From: Aphelocoma coerulescens
Taxonomy: Eukaryota > Chordata > Aves > Passeriformes > Corvidae
Direction of reading: 5' to 3'
DNA: 64,000 bases
NCBI RefSeq assembly: GCF_041296385.1
Contig: NC_091019.1
Coordinates: 8,207,264-8,271,263, forward strand
Shown here: positions 6,620 through 19,558 of the stretch, piece after piece
How the letters are laid out: every line of letters begins with the position of its first letter
How positions within the stretch are numbered: the stretch's first letter is position 1
Made by a program: the position numbers and the translations under genes
Notes under the pieces: generated by a model
What the model was told of the DNA's origin: nothing
Seen by the model: only the letters and a program-made list of their open reading frames with translations
Databases searched by the model: none

Positions 6620-9600
6620 GTAACTCGCACCCATTGAACTGCATCAAAGGTCCTGGAGCTATGCACTTTCCTTCAAGCTCTATGTACCATCTCTCCACCT
6701 CTCGCGGATCCCAAACCCCTTCCAAACATCCAGCAGCTGCTTCTGCACGCAGGGAACAAATGCTAGAACAAGGCGTTGGCCTTCATAGTCCCTCTAAAAT
6801 CTGTAAACTAAGCAAAACATACCAGTGACCAGCATTTTCCTTCGCAAATATATATATAGAGCATCATCACATTCTGTCAAAGTGGGTAAGTTCACCCTTG
6901 CAGTGCAGCTTTTCCAGCCGCAGTTCGGACTGAGAGATGTGCCAGGAGAGAAAGCATTTGTTGACTTTCCTTCTTCTCTGGAACACTTGATACTCGCAGT
7001 GCAATCACTTCCACACAACTTCGGTGTGCCCAGGTTCAAGCAGCTAGAGCTCACAGAGATGGGAAAGTCAGGGCAGAAGACGTTTCAAAAAAACGTTACA
7101 GCAGCATTAAAACTGTGCACAGCAGTCTGCAGCACTCTAGCTTACTTCTCTGACAGACATGCCATCCCATTGTGGGCTCTCACAGCTCGGTTGCAAGCTA
7201 TCTTGGTTGCAAGCTACTCTTCTGAAGAAAAGAACTATAAGAAAAAGCCAATGCTGGGCTGCGCCTTCCCCTTGCTTCACGTAAAGCCACCCCATGCTGC
7301 ACTCTGCACTTCCCTTCTCCGCCCCATTGACCACTGTGTTTTCTGAATCTCGAAGCCTAAAGTTCAGCGATATTGTTTCAGCGGAGGGCTGGAAGAGGAA
7401 TAGGTAGCAGCACAGCTAAAAGTAGCTGTCGCTGAGCTTTCTCCTTCCCAAAGCTAATGTGAATACGGCAGGTAGGCGAGTGGCAGCTACCCTCCTCTCT
7501 CAGCTTATATGCTGCATGCACGAGCCCGGTGCTCTGCGCCGTCGTTCACCCTCTTAAGTACCCTTGTCGCGCTTTCATTCTGCCAGAGTCGAACAGTCGT
7601 CTACTTCTCGCACAGAGAGCACAGTGCCGGCAGCGCAACCCTCCAGGCGGCTGCTTCTGCCGAAAGACGCCTGGGCTATGCACTTTCCCTCTCAGTGCTA
7701 GGTAGATCTACATTCTGTCTGTGTTGTGCTCTGAATCTTAACGAAAACATTCTCAGCTAAGTCTCGCACACAGAAGAGTTTTAGGTCAACGAGCTTGCCC
7801 AAAGATTGCCCCCGTCCCTATACAAACTTATATTTACACCCCATTCCAGTGGTAATCCTCTTTCCTTTACAGCCTGCACAGCGCTGTCAGATCGCGGTGC
7901 TCTCCGCACCTGCCTTCTCACTCCCAAGTACCAGCGCGAACCTTACAGCCTTGCAGGCAGCGAAGACACCGGTAGGCATCTCGCACAGAAGAACGGGCCA
8001 GGACGCAAAGATGGTCTTCCTTTCTCCTCGTTGTCGCCCACATTGTGGTGATGTGTTGAAAGTCTTGGCCAGCGAAAGGCTAATCCAGCAAGTGCTTCTC
8101 TCTTGACGCATTTTGCTGAGCGAGAGCTACACGGATAGTTTAGAATCTGTGAAACAGCAAGACAATGATTGCACGTCGAGCTGAGCAAAAGCCGTGCACG
8201 GCACACCGTGGCTGCGTGCAGTGTTCATGCGGAAGAGCGGCAAAGCTCCAAGCCCTCGCTGGGCTTCCGTTCTGCCCGGAGCACAGGCGGCGAAGAACGA
8301 AGCAGCTGGGCACCGGCTTCATGTAGCCAGTGGAGCGAATTGCAAATGTCCAGCCGAGAGCTGCTTCACAAGCAGATTCAGCTGAGAACGCTCTGGCTGC
8401 TTCAGAAAGGAAGGCGCAGCCCTTGCACTCCAGCACACAACCGGGCCAGAAACAGGTCCTTCAACCTTCAGTGCTGCCGACTCCATGCAGCTTGAGCACA
8501 CCCAGAAGGACGCGTCCAGAAAGAAGGCGTTCTTCGAGTACCCCCCTCCTCCAAGGAGCCTCGAAACTGAGCACAACACGCTGCGGCTCGGCAGCTTCCT
8601 TCTCAGCGAGACGTACCGTCACATTTATGCACTCTCGCAGCTCCGTTGCCCACTTGCAGCAGCTGCTGCTACCGAAGCAAAAGGCTCCAGAAGTAAAAGC
8701 CACTGCTGGGCTGCACGTTCCCTCTGCCTCACGTAAAGCAGCAGAAACTGGCCGCTGCACTCTGTCCTTCCATTCTCTGCCGCACCTGCCACTGTCATCT
8801 CTGCGTCTCCAAGCATAAACCTGGGCACAAATGCTTTCCGGGGAAAGCTGGAAGAGAAATAGGTAGCAGCACAAGTAGCTGCAAGTGGAACTTCCTGGTT
8901 TCAACTGCTAACGTGAGTCCGCAAAGAAGCGAGTGACGGCCACGCTTCCCCTTGCAGCCTGTGCGATGCGCACAGCAGCTCGGGGCTCTGCCTTCATTCC
9001 TACGCTCTCCGTACCACGGTCGCGCTTTCATTCTGCCGGAGTCGAAGCGTCGCCTACTTCTCGCACAAGAGCATTGTGCCCGCAGCGAAATGCTCCAGCC
9101 GACTGCTTCTGCCGGAACACGCCCTGGCCTATGCACTTTCCCTCGCAGCGACATACACCAGCACACTGGGTCTTTCTTGTCGTCCAAATGTAAAGGGAAA
9201 GGTTCTCCGCTCCGTCTGGCACAGAGAACAGTTTTAGGTCGACAAGCTCACCCAGAGCTCACCCTCGACGCGTGGAAACCCGCATTTGCACCCCATTCCA
9301 GCGGCAGCCCGTCCTTCCTTTACAGCCTGCACAGCGCCGTCAGATCGCGGTGCTCTCCGCACCTGCCTTCTCACTTCCAAGTACCAGCGCGAACCTTACA
9401 GCCTTGCAGGCAGCGAAGACGCGGCGAGGCGTCTCGCACAGAAGAACGGGCCAGGACGCAAAGATGGTCTTCCTTTCTCCTCCTCCTCCTCCTCCTTGCC
9501 CGAGTGGTGGTGCTGTGCTGAAAGTCTTGGCCGGCGAAAGGCTTATGCAGCAAGTGCTTCTCTCCTGACGCATTTCGCTGAGCGAGAGAGCTGCACGGAC

Positions 9601-10216
9601 ACTTTCGACTCTGGGAAACAGCAAGACAATGATTGCACGTCGAGCTGAGCAAAAGCCGTGCACGGCACACCGTGGCTGCGTGCAGTGTTCACGCGGAAGA
9701 GCGGCAAAGCTCCAAGCCCTCGCTGGGCTTCCGTTCTGCCCGGAGCACAGGCGGCGAAGAACGAAGCAGCTGGGCACCGGCTTCATGTAGCCAGTGGAGC
9801 GAATTGCAAATGTCCAGCCGAGAGCTGCTTCACAAGCAGATTCAGCTGAGAACGCTCTGGCTGCTTCAGAAAGGAAGGCGCAGCCCTTGCACTCCAGCAC
9901 ACAACCGGGCCAGAAACAGGTCCTTCAACCTTCAGTGCTGCCGACTCCATGCAGCTTGAGCACACCCAGAAGGACGCGTCCAGAAAGAAGGCGTTCTTCG
10001 AGTACCCCCCTCCTCCAAGGAGCCTCGAAACTGAGCACAACACGCTGCGGCTCGGCAGCTTCCTTCTCAGCGAGACGTACCGTCACATTTATGCACTCTC
10101 GCAGCTCCGTTGCCCACTTGCAGCAGCTGCTGCTACCGAAGCAAAAGGCTCCAGAAGTAAAAGCCACTGCTGGGCTGCACGTTCCCTCTGCCTCACGTAA
10201 AGCAGCAGAAACTGGC
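6620..10216. repeat. Satellite block of about 1.45-kb monomers, units 1 to 2
   Basis: Three staggered, diverged copies of one satellite monomer. The anchor at 6659, 7676 and 9129 gives spacings of 1017 and 1453 bases; downstream of about 8150 the later spacing becomes 1464. The first copy is therefore shorter and the most diverged, while the second and third are alike for most of their length. Positions 8151-8752 and 9615-10216 differ at one base, though sequence on both sides is clearly more diverged. The third copy ends at 10216, where the inverted segment begins. An AT run (ATATATATA) lies at 6848-6856. Confidence 0.8.
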
Positions 10217-10497
10217 TACTTGTGCTGCTACCTATTTCTCTTCCAGCTTTCCCCGGAAAGCATTTGTGCCCAGGTTTATGCTTGGAGACGCAGAGATGAC
10301 AGTGGCAGGTGCGGCAGAGAATGGAAGGACAGAGTGCAGCGGCCAGTTTCTGCTGCTTTACGTGAGGCAGAGGGAACGTGCAGCCCAGCAGTGGCTTTTA
10401 CTTCTGGAGCCTTTTGCTTCGGTAGCAGCAGCTGCTGCAAGTGGGCAACGGAGCTGCGAGAGTGCATAAATGTGACGGTACGTCTCGCTGAGAAGGA
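10061..10497. repeat. Perfect 156-bp inverted repeat, unit 2
   Basis: Arms 10061-10216 and 10342-10497, spacer 10217-10341. Identical to the unit 1 structure. Confidence 0.93.
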
Positions 10498-13254
10498 TAT
10501 AACATTCTTCGACTACAGGGAGAGTCCATGGGGCTTTTCCCATGGGGTCTCTCAAACAGATGTAGGATGCAGCTCCCTTTTTATGCCAAGTTCCCGGCCC
10601 CAGCACCCTCTTCCTTTTCCCCACTGGCTGAGGTACTCAGGAGATACAGACTTCCCAAAGTGCCTACTCTATGCCCTCCTCTAATATGCACCCCCCTTTT
10701 GGTATTGAAAAGAAAGAAAAAGAAACTATTCCTAATTCTGTTAAGTGTTTGTTGCCTTGTTGTAGGTTCAGGAATTTAACAGGGCCTTGATTAATCAACA
10801 GTCTCTGTTGGTTACCAACAGTTCTAGAGAACTAATAGTTTCTTCTGTTACTTCACTATCGATAAGTTCCTAGCCTTGTCTACAGGCAGATTCACATGGT
10901 CTGTTTGTAAAGACTCATTCGTCTCATTCCTTTTAATCCCTCCTCTTTTTATTTTGCCTCTTTTTTCTTTACAAACCTTAATTACCATTGATTTAATTTT
11001 TTCTTCTTGAGTCTTCTTGGATTTTGCTATTATTTGCAGTGACATCCTCATCTATCCTTTTGTAGACATTTCTGGATCAGGTAGGCATGGCTGCTACCGG
11101 CATCCCCTTGACCACCTGCTGAAAGAGCTGCACTCAGCAAGGTGTCACACATGATAAAAAGATTAGAGTTGCTATAGCATGTAAGAGGAGAAATCATATT
11201 CATTTAGCCCATAGCTGGCCAGTTAACCATGAAAACATATCCCATTCCCATCCTTTCCACATTTGGACAGGTCCATGAGCTGACGTTATTTCCTTTGTTA
11301 TTTTTTTGACCACTTTTCCGCTGTCATCTGCTTGCAAACAGCAGCTCGAGTCATTTAATTTCCCACAAACTCCTCCTTCTTCTGCTAACAGATAATCTAG
11401 TACCATCCAATGTTGAAATACCGCTTTCCTCGTTTAAGTGGGTTGGTCAGCAAGAAAGTCAAGAGCTGTGGCTGTTTGGTTGGTTATTATTTCCGAGACA
11501 GCTTGTAACCTAATTATCCCATTCAAATGATAAATGGGTTCCCAGGCATCTGGGATTAATTCCTTAGGATTCCAAGTGGCTGGTCCATCCTGTTGTGGAA
11601 CTGGTTCTGGTGGCCATTCATCTTTTCCCCATTTTGGGGTGCTCCCTCCAGCCAGGGCTGCATCAGTTGACTGCTTTTCTCTAATTAAATCATCACAGAT
11701 TTTGATTCCTAAGCGATTTCCCTGAACTTGTGGCAACAAAAAGAACAACGGGCTAATATACCCCATACCCATACCATATCCCTGACCAGTTTGGAGGTAA
11801 CCTGAGCTAAGCATGTTGGCCACAAATGCAATAATGTCCTTTCAAAGCCTGTGTTCCATTATCAAAGGGGCCTTTCTACCTTTTGTCATCAATTGGTGGG
11901 TCAAAATACAGCGGGATTCCTGGGCCTAACGGTCCTCCAATAGTTGCTCCACCATAAGGGTCACAGTATTTGCGTTTCCAAGCTCCCAAATGGGGTTCCC
12001 ATCTACATTTACGTCTGCAAGCTGTTTGGTTGGATTTGGAGCAGAACTCACTAAGAGGGTTTGAGTTCCAATCTGGTGTTGCCATTCCCACTGATAATCA
12101 TGAGCAACATGTGTTCTACTTGTGGAATTTTCGTGGGGACATCTTAAAAATAGGTGGTCAAAAAAACCCCTTGTCCCTCCCCATTGCTTTACAGGCTTCC
12201 AAATATTTTTGGTAAGTGTGTTAAGAACACTTTACCCAGCTACCATTAGTGAGCTTAACAGGTATTTGATTGCATTTGTCTTGATATTTGGAACAATTGT
12301 AAGGAGGGCAACTGGGGGTCCAAGCCCAATTGTTTAAACCCAGAGGGGAAGTAAATTCATACATGTCTTTTCCTACATAGACCCCCTCTGTCCTATTTAG
12401 GCAATAAGTGCCTGTTGGAGAAGAATGAAGTGGCCGTGAACTTCCTTCTTTGGCCCCAAATCCCGTCCTAGTATGGACCCCACCATTTAGGTTCAGCTGG
12501 GCTAGCCAACCATGGCCACTCTTCAGATCCTCCTGGCCCTCCACAGAGCCAGCAATTGCTAAGGTTAAAAACTTTTGCTACTTCTTCTCCTAAGGCTGCA
12601 AATTGATTCTCTCACACCTGGCCTAAACTCAGCTGACCATATAAAAGTAGAATTATTAATGAAAATATTTTAATTGTGTGATCTAGTTAGCTAGTCTAAT
12701 TTTCATGTTGTCTTCTGCACCACCTGTGGCAAATGAAGACACATAAAACCACTTAACCTAAAACAATGGCCGCAAGTATTAGCCCCCCAGTGAGGAGACA
12801 GAGGCATCCTACAACATTCTTCAACTACAGGGAGAGGCCATGGGGCTTTTCCTGTGCAGTCTCTCTCAAATGATTGTGGGACACTACTCCCATTTTATGC
12901 TAAGTTCCCAGCCATAGCACCCTCTTCCTTTTCCCCTTTGGCTGAGGTACTCAGGAGGTAAAGACTTCCTGAATTGCCTACTCTATGCCCCCATGTAATA
13001 TGCACCCCCCTTTTGGTATAGAAAAGGAGGAAGAAGAAACTATTCCTAATTCTATTAAGCCTTTGTTGCCTTGCTCTAGGTTCAGGAATTTAACAGGGCC
13101 TTGGCTGAGCAACAGTCTCTGTTGATTAGTAACAGTTTCTAAAACTAATACTTTCTTCTATTACTTCCCTATCTGTTACTGCTCTATGCTAGCCTTGTCT
13201 AAGAGTGGATTCACACAGTCTGTTTGTAAAGACACATCCATCTTACTCCTTTCA
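10498..13254 (-). mobile_element. Decayed ERV, unit 2
   Basis: LTR-like ends at 10498-10935 (3', truncated) and about 12810-13254 (5'), with the longer TC tract in the 5' LTR. The polypurine tract is at 10938-10950. Confidence 0.83.
11137..12572 (-). pseudogene. env: Retroviral env pseudogene, unit 2
   Basis: Same motifs, frame changes and stops as in unit 1. Surface fragments at 12544-12221 and 12091-11876, transmembrane fragments at 11823-11434 and 11406-11200. Confidence 0.83.
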
Positions 13255-13462
13255 CTCCCACACCTTCTTGGAGGTGGGACGGCTCCCCCCGGCACAGCAC
13301 CTGGAAAAAAACCCCCGTATATGCACACACACACCTGCACTTACCCTGCACTCTGCTGCACACCCCCCCCCCCCCCCCCCACTAACCCCCGCCTCCATAT
13401 CCCTACCATGCCACTCTCAGCTGCCCTGCCCCCACCGTCCCAGCGGGCTGGCAGCACCCACT

Positions 13463-14623
13463 CCTCACATGCTTCCCCATGCCTTGCATTTCCTTCCTGC
13501 CCCCTCTGTAGCCTTCCCTCTACCTGCCTTTTCTCCATTGCCTTGCATTGACTTGCTCACCCATCCCCCACCTGACTTCCTTTCACAGTCATCTAGGTCT
13601 GGCCTTACCTTTTCTTTTCCTTCTAGGACCCTCATTGCCTTGCCTCACCTCGCCAAGCCACCACTTGCCTTGCCTTGCCCTTGAACCCCTTGCCTTCCAT
13701 TACCTTGCTCACCCCTCCCCCACCTGGAATTCAAGACCCCTTTTCAATGACATTTCTGGGCCTTGCCCTGCCCTTTCTGCTCCTCCTAGGAATCTCAAGG
13801 CTCTCAAGTATCTCCGGTGTTTCAGGATCACATGAGAGGAAGACCAGGCAAGGACACATGTTGCCACACTCATCTATACGGGCAGCCTTTGTCTGGGACC
13901 AATCTTTGCATGTCTTGAATCTTGGAAGGGCAATTCACATTTTGCCCTTGAGCTCCGGGACCAGAAGGAGAGTTCTTTTGCATACAAAGGAAAGCAGGTA
14001 GCTCAAGTCTCTTAGGTGCAGATTAGAGATGACTCACACAGGATCAAGGCCACACAGAGCAGTTGGGCCTAGCCACTTTTGTGTACCAGAAGTCCTTGAA
14101 TGTACTTCTCACCTGCCTTGCCTCGCCTTGCCTTGGCAACGCAACAGTTTCCTTGCCTTGCCCTGCTAGCCCTCCGTAGCCTTGCATTCCCTTGCATGCC
14201 CATGCCACACCCTTGACCTGCCTACTGCTTTCCTCCAGGGCCTTGGCTTGCCGAGCCCTTCTTGTTTCTGCCTGGCCTACCCATCAGTGGACTTTCCTTC
14301 CTCCTAGAGGCAAGCCTTGCCTCTAACTTCTGGGCCTTCTCTTGCCTACCACTCCATTTATTTCCCCCTCACTGCTCTGGCCTTGCCTACCTCTTGCTTG
14401 ACTTGCCTGCAATTGCCTGCACTTGGTTTGCAGTGCCTTGCCTGCATGGAAGGCAAGGTAAAGAGTGGTAGGCAGGGCAAAGCCAGCAAGTTGTAGGTAG
14501 TGCGAGACGTAGGCAAAGGAAGCAAAGCAAGGGTAGCTTAGGAAAAACTAGGCAAGGCACTGAAGGCAAGGCAAGGCCAAGGGACTTGCAGTGCCTTTCC
14601 TTGGGAAGGTAAGGACATAGAGC
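13463..14623. repeat. CCTTG-rich block with polarity flip, unit 2
   Basis: Switch point near 14448. The adjoining C-tract at 13363-13380 has 18 bases. Confidence 0.73.
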
Positions 14624-15680
14624 CAGTGTTGGTGGAGCAGATGTTAAGGTACCATGGGGAGGAATAGCCCAGTGAGATATTTCTCTCCTGGCCCCTTCTG
14701 TGTAGGGGCAATTGTTGGACATATTCAATACTAGAGGTGTATCAGTCCCTGGATATGTTGTATTTTGGAGGAGGGGATGCTGTTTCTTTGGAGATAGGCT
14801 TGTACTTGCTCTCTTTGGCAAGGAAAGCAGGTTTGGATGCGCTCATGAGGTGCTCTTAGGGATTTTAAAGGCTTTTCCCAACAGACAGTTCTCTGGGTTA
14901 GAGCTGTTGAGCTTTCAGCAGGAATGCAAAGGCCAAGCTTGTGACCCTTTTTTCCTGGTGCCTTTAGTGTGTGAGCAGTCCCTGGTGCTGTTGTCTTTGG
15001 ATCCTGACTCTGGGAGAGGGAAGGCTTAGGATGGTACCTAGAGCTGAGAAGGAAAGTGCTGAGGGCAGCGTGTGCGCTGCTAGTTTGAGGGGTGCAGTTG
15101 AAGTTGTAGGCAGCAAGAGCTTTCTCAGCTGGCACTGTTGTGAGCTCTGTTTTTGCCAGATGGTTTCAAGTTGGTAGGTGGACTCTGCCAGAGAGAAAAG
15201 ATTTGTTTGGGCAAAGAGGTTTGTCTGGCTCTTGGAGTGTGGTGCAAAAAAGAGTCTGCTCTTGGAAGGGGAAGATTCAGGAAAACTTTTTGTTCTGACA
15301 CCGTTGATTTGAGTGCAGGGACGTTTCTAACTTGCCTCTGCCCTTGGGGTGGTTTTGAGCAGCGAAAGCTGCGTTTCCTTCTTTGGCAAGTCGTCAGTGC
15401 CATCGTGTGGTTGTTGCGATGAGTGCTGACAGTGCCCAGGAAAAAGCCAAGTGCTTCATTGGCACGGCCCCAGTCGTGTGGGAGCAGTTGGTGGAAGAAC
15501 TCCGCTGTGCAGTCTGCCTCTTGGAGACGTAAAAGAATGTGTTCCTATGCATAGCGGGGAAGCAAGAGGAATCTTTTCATTGTTGGCTGTGCAGTTTCTA
15601 AGCGGCAAAAGTAAAGGCAGTTCCAGCATGGCCTCTTTCTTTCAGAACCTTTTCTGTGCCATCATGAAAATGCTCAACAT

Positions 15681-18600
15681 GTAACTCGCACCCATTGAAC
15701 TGCATCAAAGGTCCTGGAGCTATGCACTTTCCTTCAAGCTCTATGTACCATCTCTCCACCTCTCGCGGATCCCAAACCCCTTCCAAACATCCAGCAGCTG
15801 CTTCTGCACGCAGGGAACAAATGCTAGAACAAGGCGTTGGCCTTCATAGTCCCTCTAAAATCTGTAAACTAAGCAAAACATACCAGTGACCAGCATTTTC
15901 CTTCGCAAATATATATATAGAGCATCATCACATTCTGTCAAAGTGGGTAAGTTCACCCTTGCAGTGCAGCTTTTCCAGCCGCAGTTCGGACTGAGAGATG
16001 TGCCAGGAGAGAAAGCATTTGTTGACTTTCCTTCTTCTCTGGAACACTTGATACTCGCAGTGCAATCACTTCCACACAACTTCGGTGTGCCCAGGTTCAA
16101 GCAGCTAGAGCTCACAGAGATGGGAAAGTCAGGGCAGAAGACGTTTCAAAAAAACGTTACAGCAGCATTAAAACTGTGCACAGCAGTCTGCAGCACTCTA
16201 GCTTACTTCTCTGACAGACATGCCATCCCATTGTGGGCTCTCACAGCTCGGTTGCAAGCTATCTTGGTTGCAAGCTACTCTTCTGAAGAAAAGAACTATA
16301 AGAAAAAGCCAATGCTGGGCTGCGCCTTCCCCTTGCTTCACGTAAAGCCACCCCATGCTGCACTCTGCACTTCCCTTCTCCGCCCCATTGACCACTGTGT
16401 TTTCTGAATCTCGAAGCCTAAAGTTCAGCGATATTGTTTCAGCGGAGGGCTGGAAGAGGAATAGGTAGCAGCACAGCTAAAAGTAGCTGTCGCTGAGCTT
16501 TCTCCTTCCCAAAGCTAATGTGAATACGGCAGGTAGGCGAGTGGCAGCTACCCTCCTCTCTCAGCTTATATGCTGCATGCACGAGCCCGGTGCTCTGCGC
16601 CGTCGTTCACCCTCTTAAGTACCCTTGTCGCGCTTTCATTCTGCCAGAGTCGAACAGTCGTCTACTTCTCGCACAGAGAGCACAGTGCCGGCAGCGCAAC
16701 CCTCCAGGCGGCTGCTTCTGCCGAAAGACGCCTGGGCTATGCACTTTCCCTCTCAGTGCTAGGTAGATCTACATTCTGTCTGTGTTGTGCTCTGAATCTT
16801 AACGAAAACATTCTCAGCTAAGTCTCGCACACAGAAGAGTTTTAGGTCAACGAGCTTGCCCAAAGATTGCCCCCGTCCCTATACAAACTTATATTTACAC
16901 CCCATTCCAGTGGTAATCCTCTTTCCTTTACAGCCTGCACAGCGCTGTCAGATCGCGGTGCTCTCCGCACCTGCCTTCTCACTCCCAAGTACCAGCGCGA
17001 ACCTTACAGCCTTGCAGGCAGCGAAGACACCGGTAGGCATCTCGCACAGAAGAACGGGCCAGGACGCAAAGATGGTCTTCCTTTCTCCTCGTTGTCGCCC
17101 ACATTGTGGTGATGTGTTGAAAGTCTTGGCCAGCGAAAGGCTAATCCAGCAAGTGCTTCTCTCTTGACGCATTTTGCTGAGCGAGAGCTACACGGATAGT
17201 TTAGAATCTGTGAAACAGCAAGACAATGATTGCACGTCGAGCTGAGCAAAAGCCGTGCACGGCACACCGTGGCTGCGTGCAGTGTTCATGCGGAAGAGCG
17301 GCAAAGCTCCAAGCCCTCGCTGGGCTTCCGTTCTGCCCGGAGCACAGGCGGCGAAGAACGAAGCAGCTGGGCACCGGCTTCATGTAGCCAGTGGAGCGAA
17401 TTGCAAATGTCCAGCCGAGAGCTGCTTCACAAGCAGATTCAGCTGAGAACGCTCTGGCTGCTTCAGAAAGGAAGGCGCAGCCCTTGCACTCCAGCACACA
17501 ACCGGGCCAGAAACAGGTCCTTCAACCTTCAGTGCTGCCGACTCCATGCAGCTTGAGCACACCCAGAAGGACGCGTCCAGAAAGAAGGCGTTCTTCGAGT
17601 ACCCCCCTCCTCCAAGGAGCCTCGAAACTGAGCACAACACGCTGCGGCTCGGCAGCTTCCTTCTCAGCGAGACGTACCGTCACATTTATGCACTCTCGCA
17701 GCTCCGTTGCCCACTTGCAGCAGCTGCTGCTACCGAAGCAAAAGGCTCCAGAAGTAAAAGCCACTGCTGGGCTGCACGTTCCCTCTGCCTCACGTAAAGC
17801 AGCAGAAACTGGCCGCTGCACTCTGTCCTTCCATTCTCTGCCGCACCTGCCACTGTCATCTCTGCGTCTCCAAGCATAAACCTGGGCACAAATGCTTTCC
17901 GGGGAAAGCTGGAAGAGAAATAGGTAGCAGCACAAGTAGCTGCAAGTGGAACTTCCTGGTTTCAACTGCTAACGTGAGTCCGCAAAGAAGCGAGTGACGG
18001 CCACGCTTCCCCTTGCAGCCTGTGCGATGCGCACAGCAGCTCGGGGCTCTGCCTTCATTCCTACGCTCTCCGTACCACGGTCGCGCTTTCATTCTGCCGG
18101 AGTCGAAGCGTCGCCTACTTCTCGCACAAGAGCATTGTGCCCGCAGCGAAATGCTCCAGCCGACTGCTTCTGCCGGAACACGCCCTGGCCTATGCACTTT
18201 CCCTCGCAGCGACATACACCAGCACACTGGGTCTTTCTTGTCGTCCAAATGTAAAGGGAAAGGTTCTCCGCTCCGTCTGGCACAGAGAACAGTTTTAGGT
18301 CGACAAGCTCACCCAGAGCTCACCCTCGACGCGTGGAAACCCGCATTTGCACCCCATTCCAGCGGCAGCCCGTCCTTCCTTTACAGCCTGCACAGCGCCG
18401 TCAGATCGCGGTGCTCTCCGCACCTGCCTTCTCACTTCCAAGTACCAGCGCGAACCTTACAGCCTTGCAGGCAGCGAAGACGCGGCGAGGCGTCTCGCAC
18501 AGAAGAACGGGCCAGGACGCAAAGATGGTCTTCCTTTCTCCTCCTCCTCCTCCTCCTTGCCCGAGTGGTGGTGCTGTGCTGAAAGTCTTGGCCGGCGAAA

Positions 18601-19277
18601 GGCTTATGCAGCAAGTGCTTCTCTCCTGACGCATTTCGCTGAGCGAGAGAGCTGCACGGACACTTTCGACTCTGGGAAACAGCAAGACAATGATTGCACG
18701 TCGAGCTGAGCAAAAGCCGTGCACGGCACACCGTGGCTGCGTGCAGTGTTCACGCGGAAGAGCGGCAAAGCTCCAAGCCCTCGCTGGGCTTCCGTTCTGC
18801 CCGGAGCACAGGCGGCGAAGAACGAAGCAGCTGGGCACCGGCTTCATGTAGCCAGTGGAGCGAATTGCAAATGTCCAGCCGAGAGCTGCTTCACAAGCAG
18901 ATTCAGCTGAGAACGCTCTGGCTGCTTCAGAAAGGAAGGCGCAGCCCTTGCACTCCAGCACACAACCGGGCCAGAAACAGGTCCTTCAACCTTCAGTGCT
19001 GCCGACTCCATGCAGCTTGAGCACACCCAGAAGGACGCGTCCAGAAAGAAGGCGTTCTTCGAGTACCCCCCTCCTCCAAGGAGCCTCGAAACTGAGCACA
19101 ACACGCTGCGGCTCGGCAGCTTCCTTCTCAGCGAGACGTACCGTCACATTTATGCACTCTCGCAGCTCCGTTGCCCACTTGCAGCAGCTGCTGCTACCGA
19201 AGCAAAAGGCTCCAGAAGTAAAAGCCACTGCTGGGCTGCACGTTCCCTCTGCCTCACGTAAAGCAGCAGAAACTGGC
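15681..19277. repeat. Satellite block, units 2 to 3
   Basis: Anchor strings at 15720, 16737 and 18190. The near-identical pair is 17212-17813 and 18676-19277. Confidence 0.8.
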
Positions 19278-19558
19278 TACTTGTGCTGCTACCTATTTCT
19301 CTTCCAGCTTTCCCCGGAAAGCATTTGTGCCCAGGTTTATGCTTGGAGACGCAGAGATGACAGTGGCAGGTGCGGCAGAGAATGGAAGGACAGAGTGCAG
19401 CGGCCAGTTTCTGCTGCTTTACGTGAGGCAGAGGGAACGTGCAGCCCAGCAGTGGCTTTTACTTCTGGAGCCTTTTGCTTCGGTAGCAGCAGCTGCTGCA
19501 AGTGGGCAACGGAGCTGCGAGAGTGCATAAATGTGACGGTACGTCTCGCTGAGAAGGA
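19122..19558. repeat. Perfect 156-bp inverted repeat, unit 3
   Basis: Arms 19122-19277 and 19403-19558, spacer 19278-19402. Confidence 0.93.

Larger units (their letters stand above)
1..9062. repeat. Macrosatellite unit 1
   Basis: Reference unit for the detailed entries. It differs from units 2-7 in three ways: it lacks one TC pair in the tract at 3797-3806, it has one extra TG pair at about 5636-5641, and its C-tract has 19 bases. Being the only copy with both indels, it is the most divergent of the seven. Confidence 0.97.
9063..18123. repeat. Macrosatellite unit 2
   Basis: Length 9061. C-tract of 18 bases at 13363-13380. It carries the longer TC tract and shorter TG tract that are common to units 2-7. 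Confidence 0.97.

Noticed and set aside
6825..7346. 173-codon frame on the plus strand
   Set aside because: It lies in a satellite monomer, starts with a non-ATG codon (GTG), and the homologous part of the next monomer does not keep the frame. Unit 6 has an amino-acid-changing variant in it (52528).
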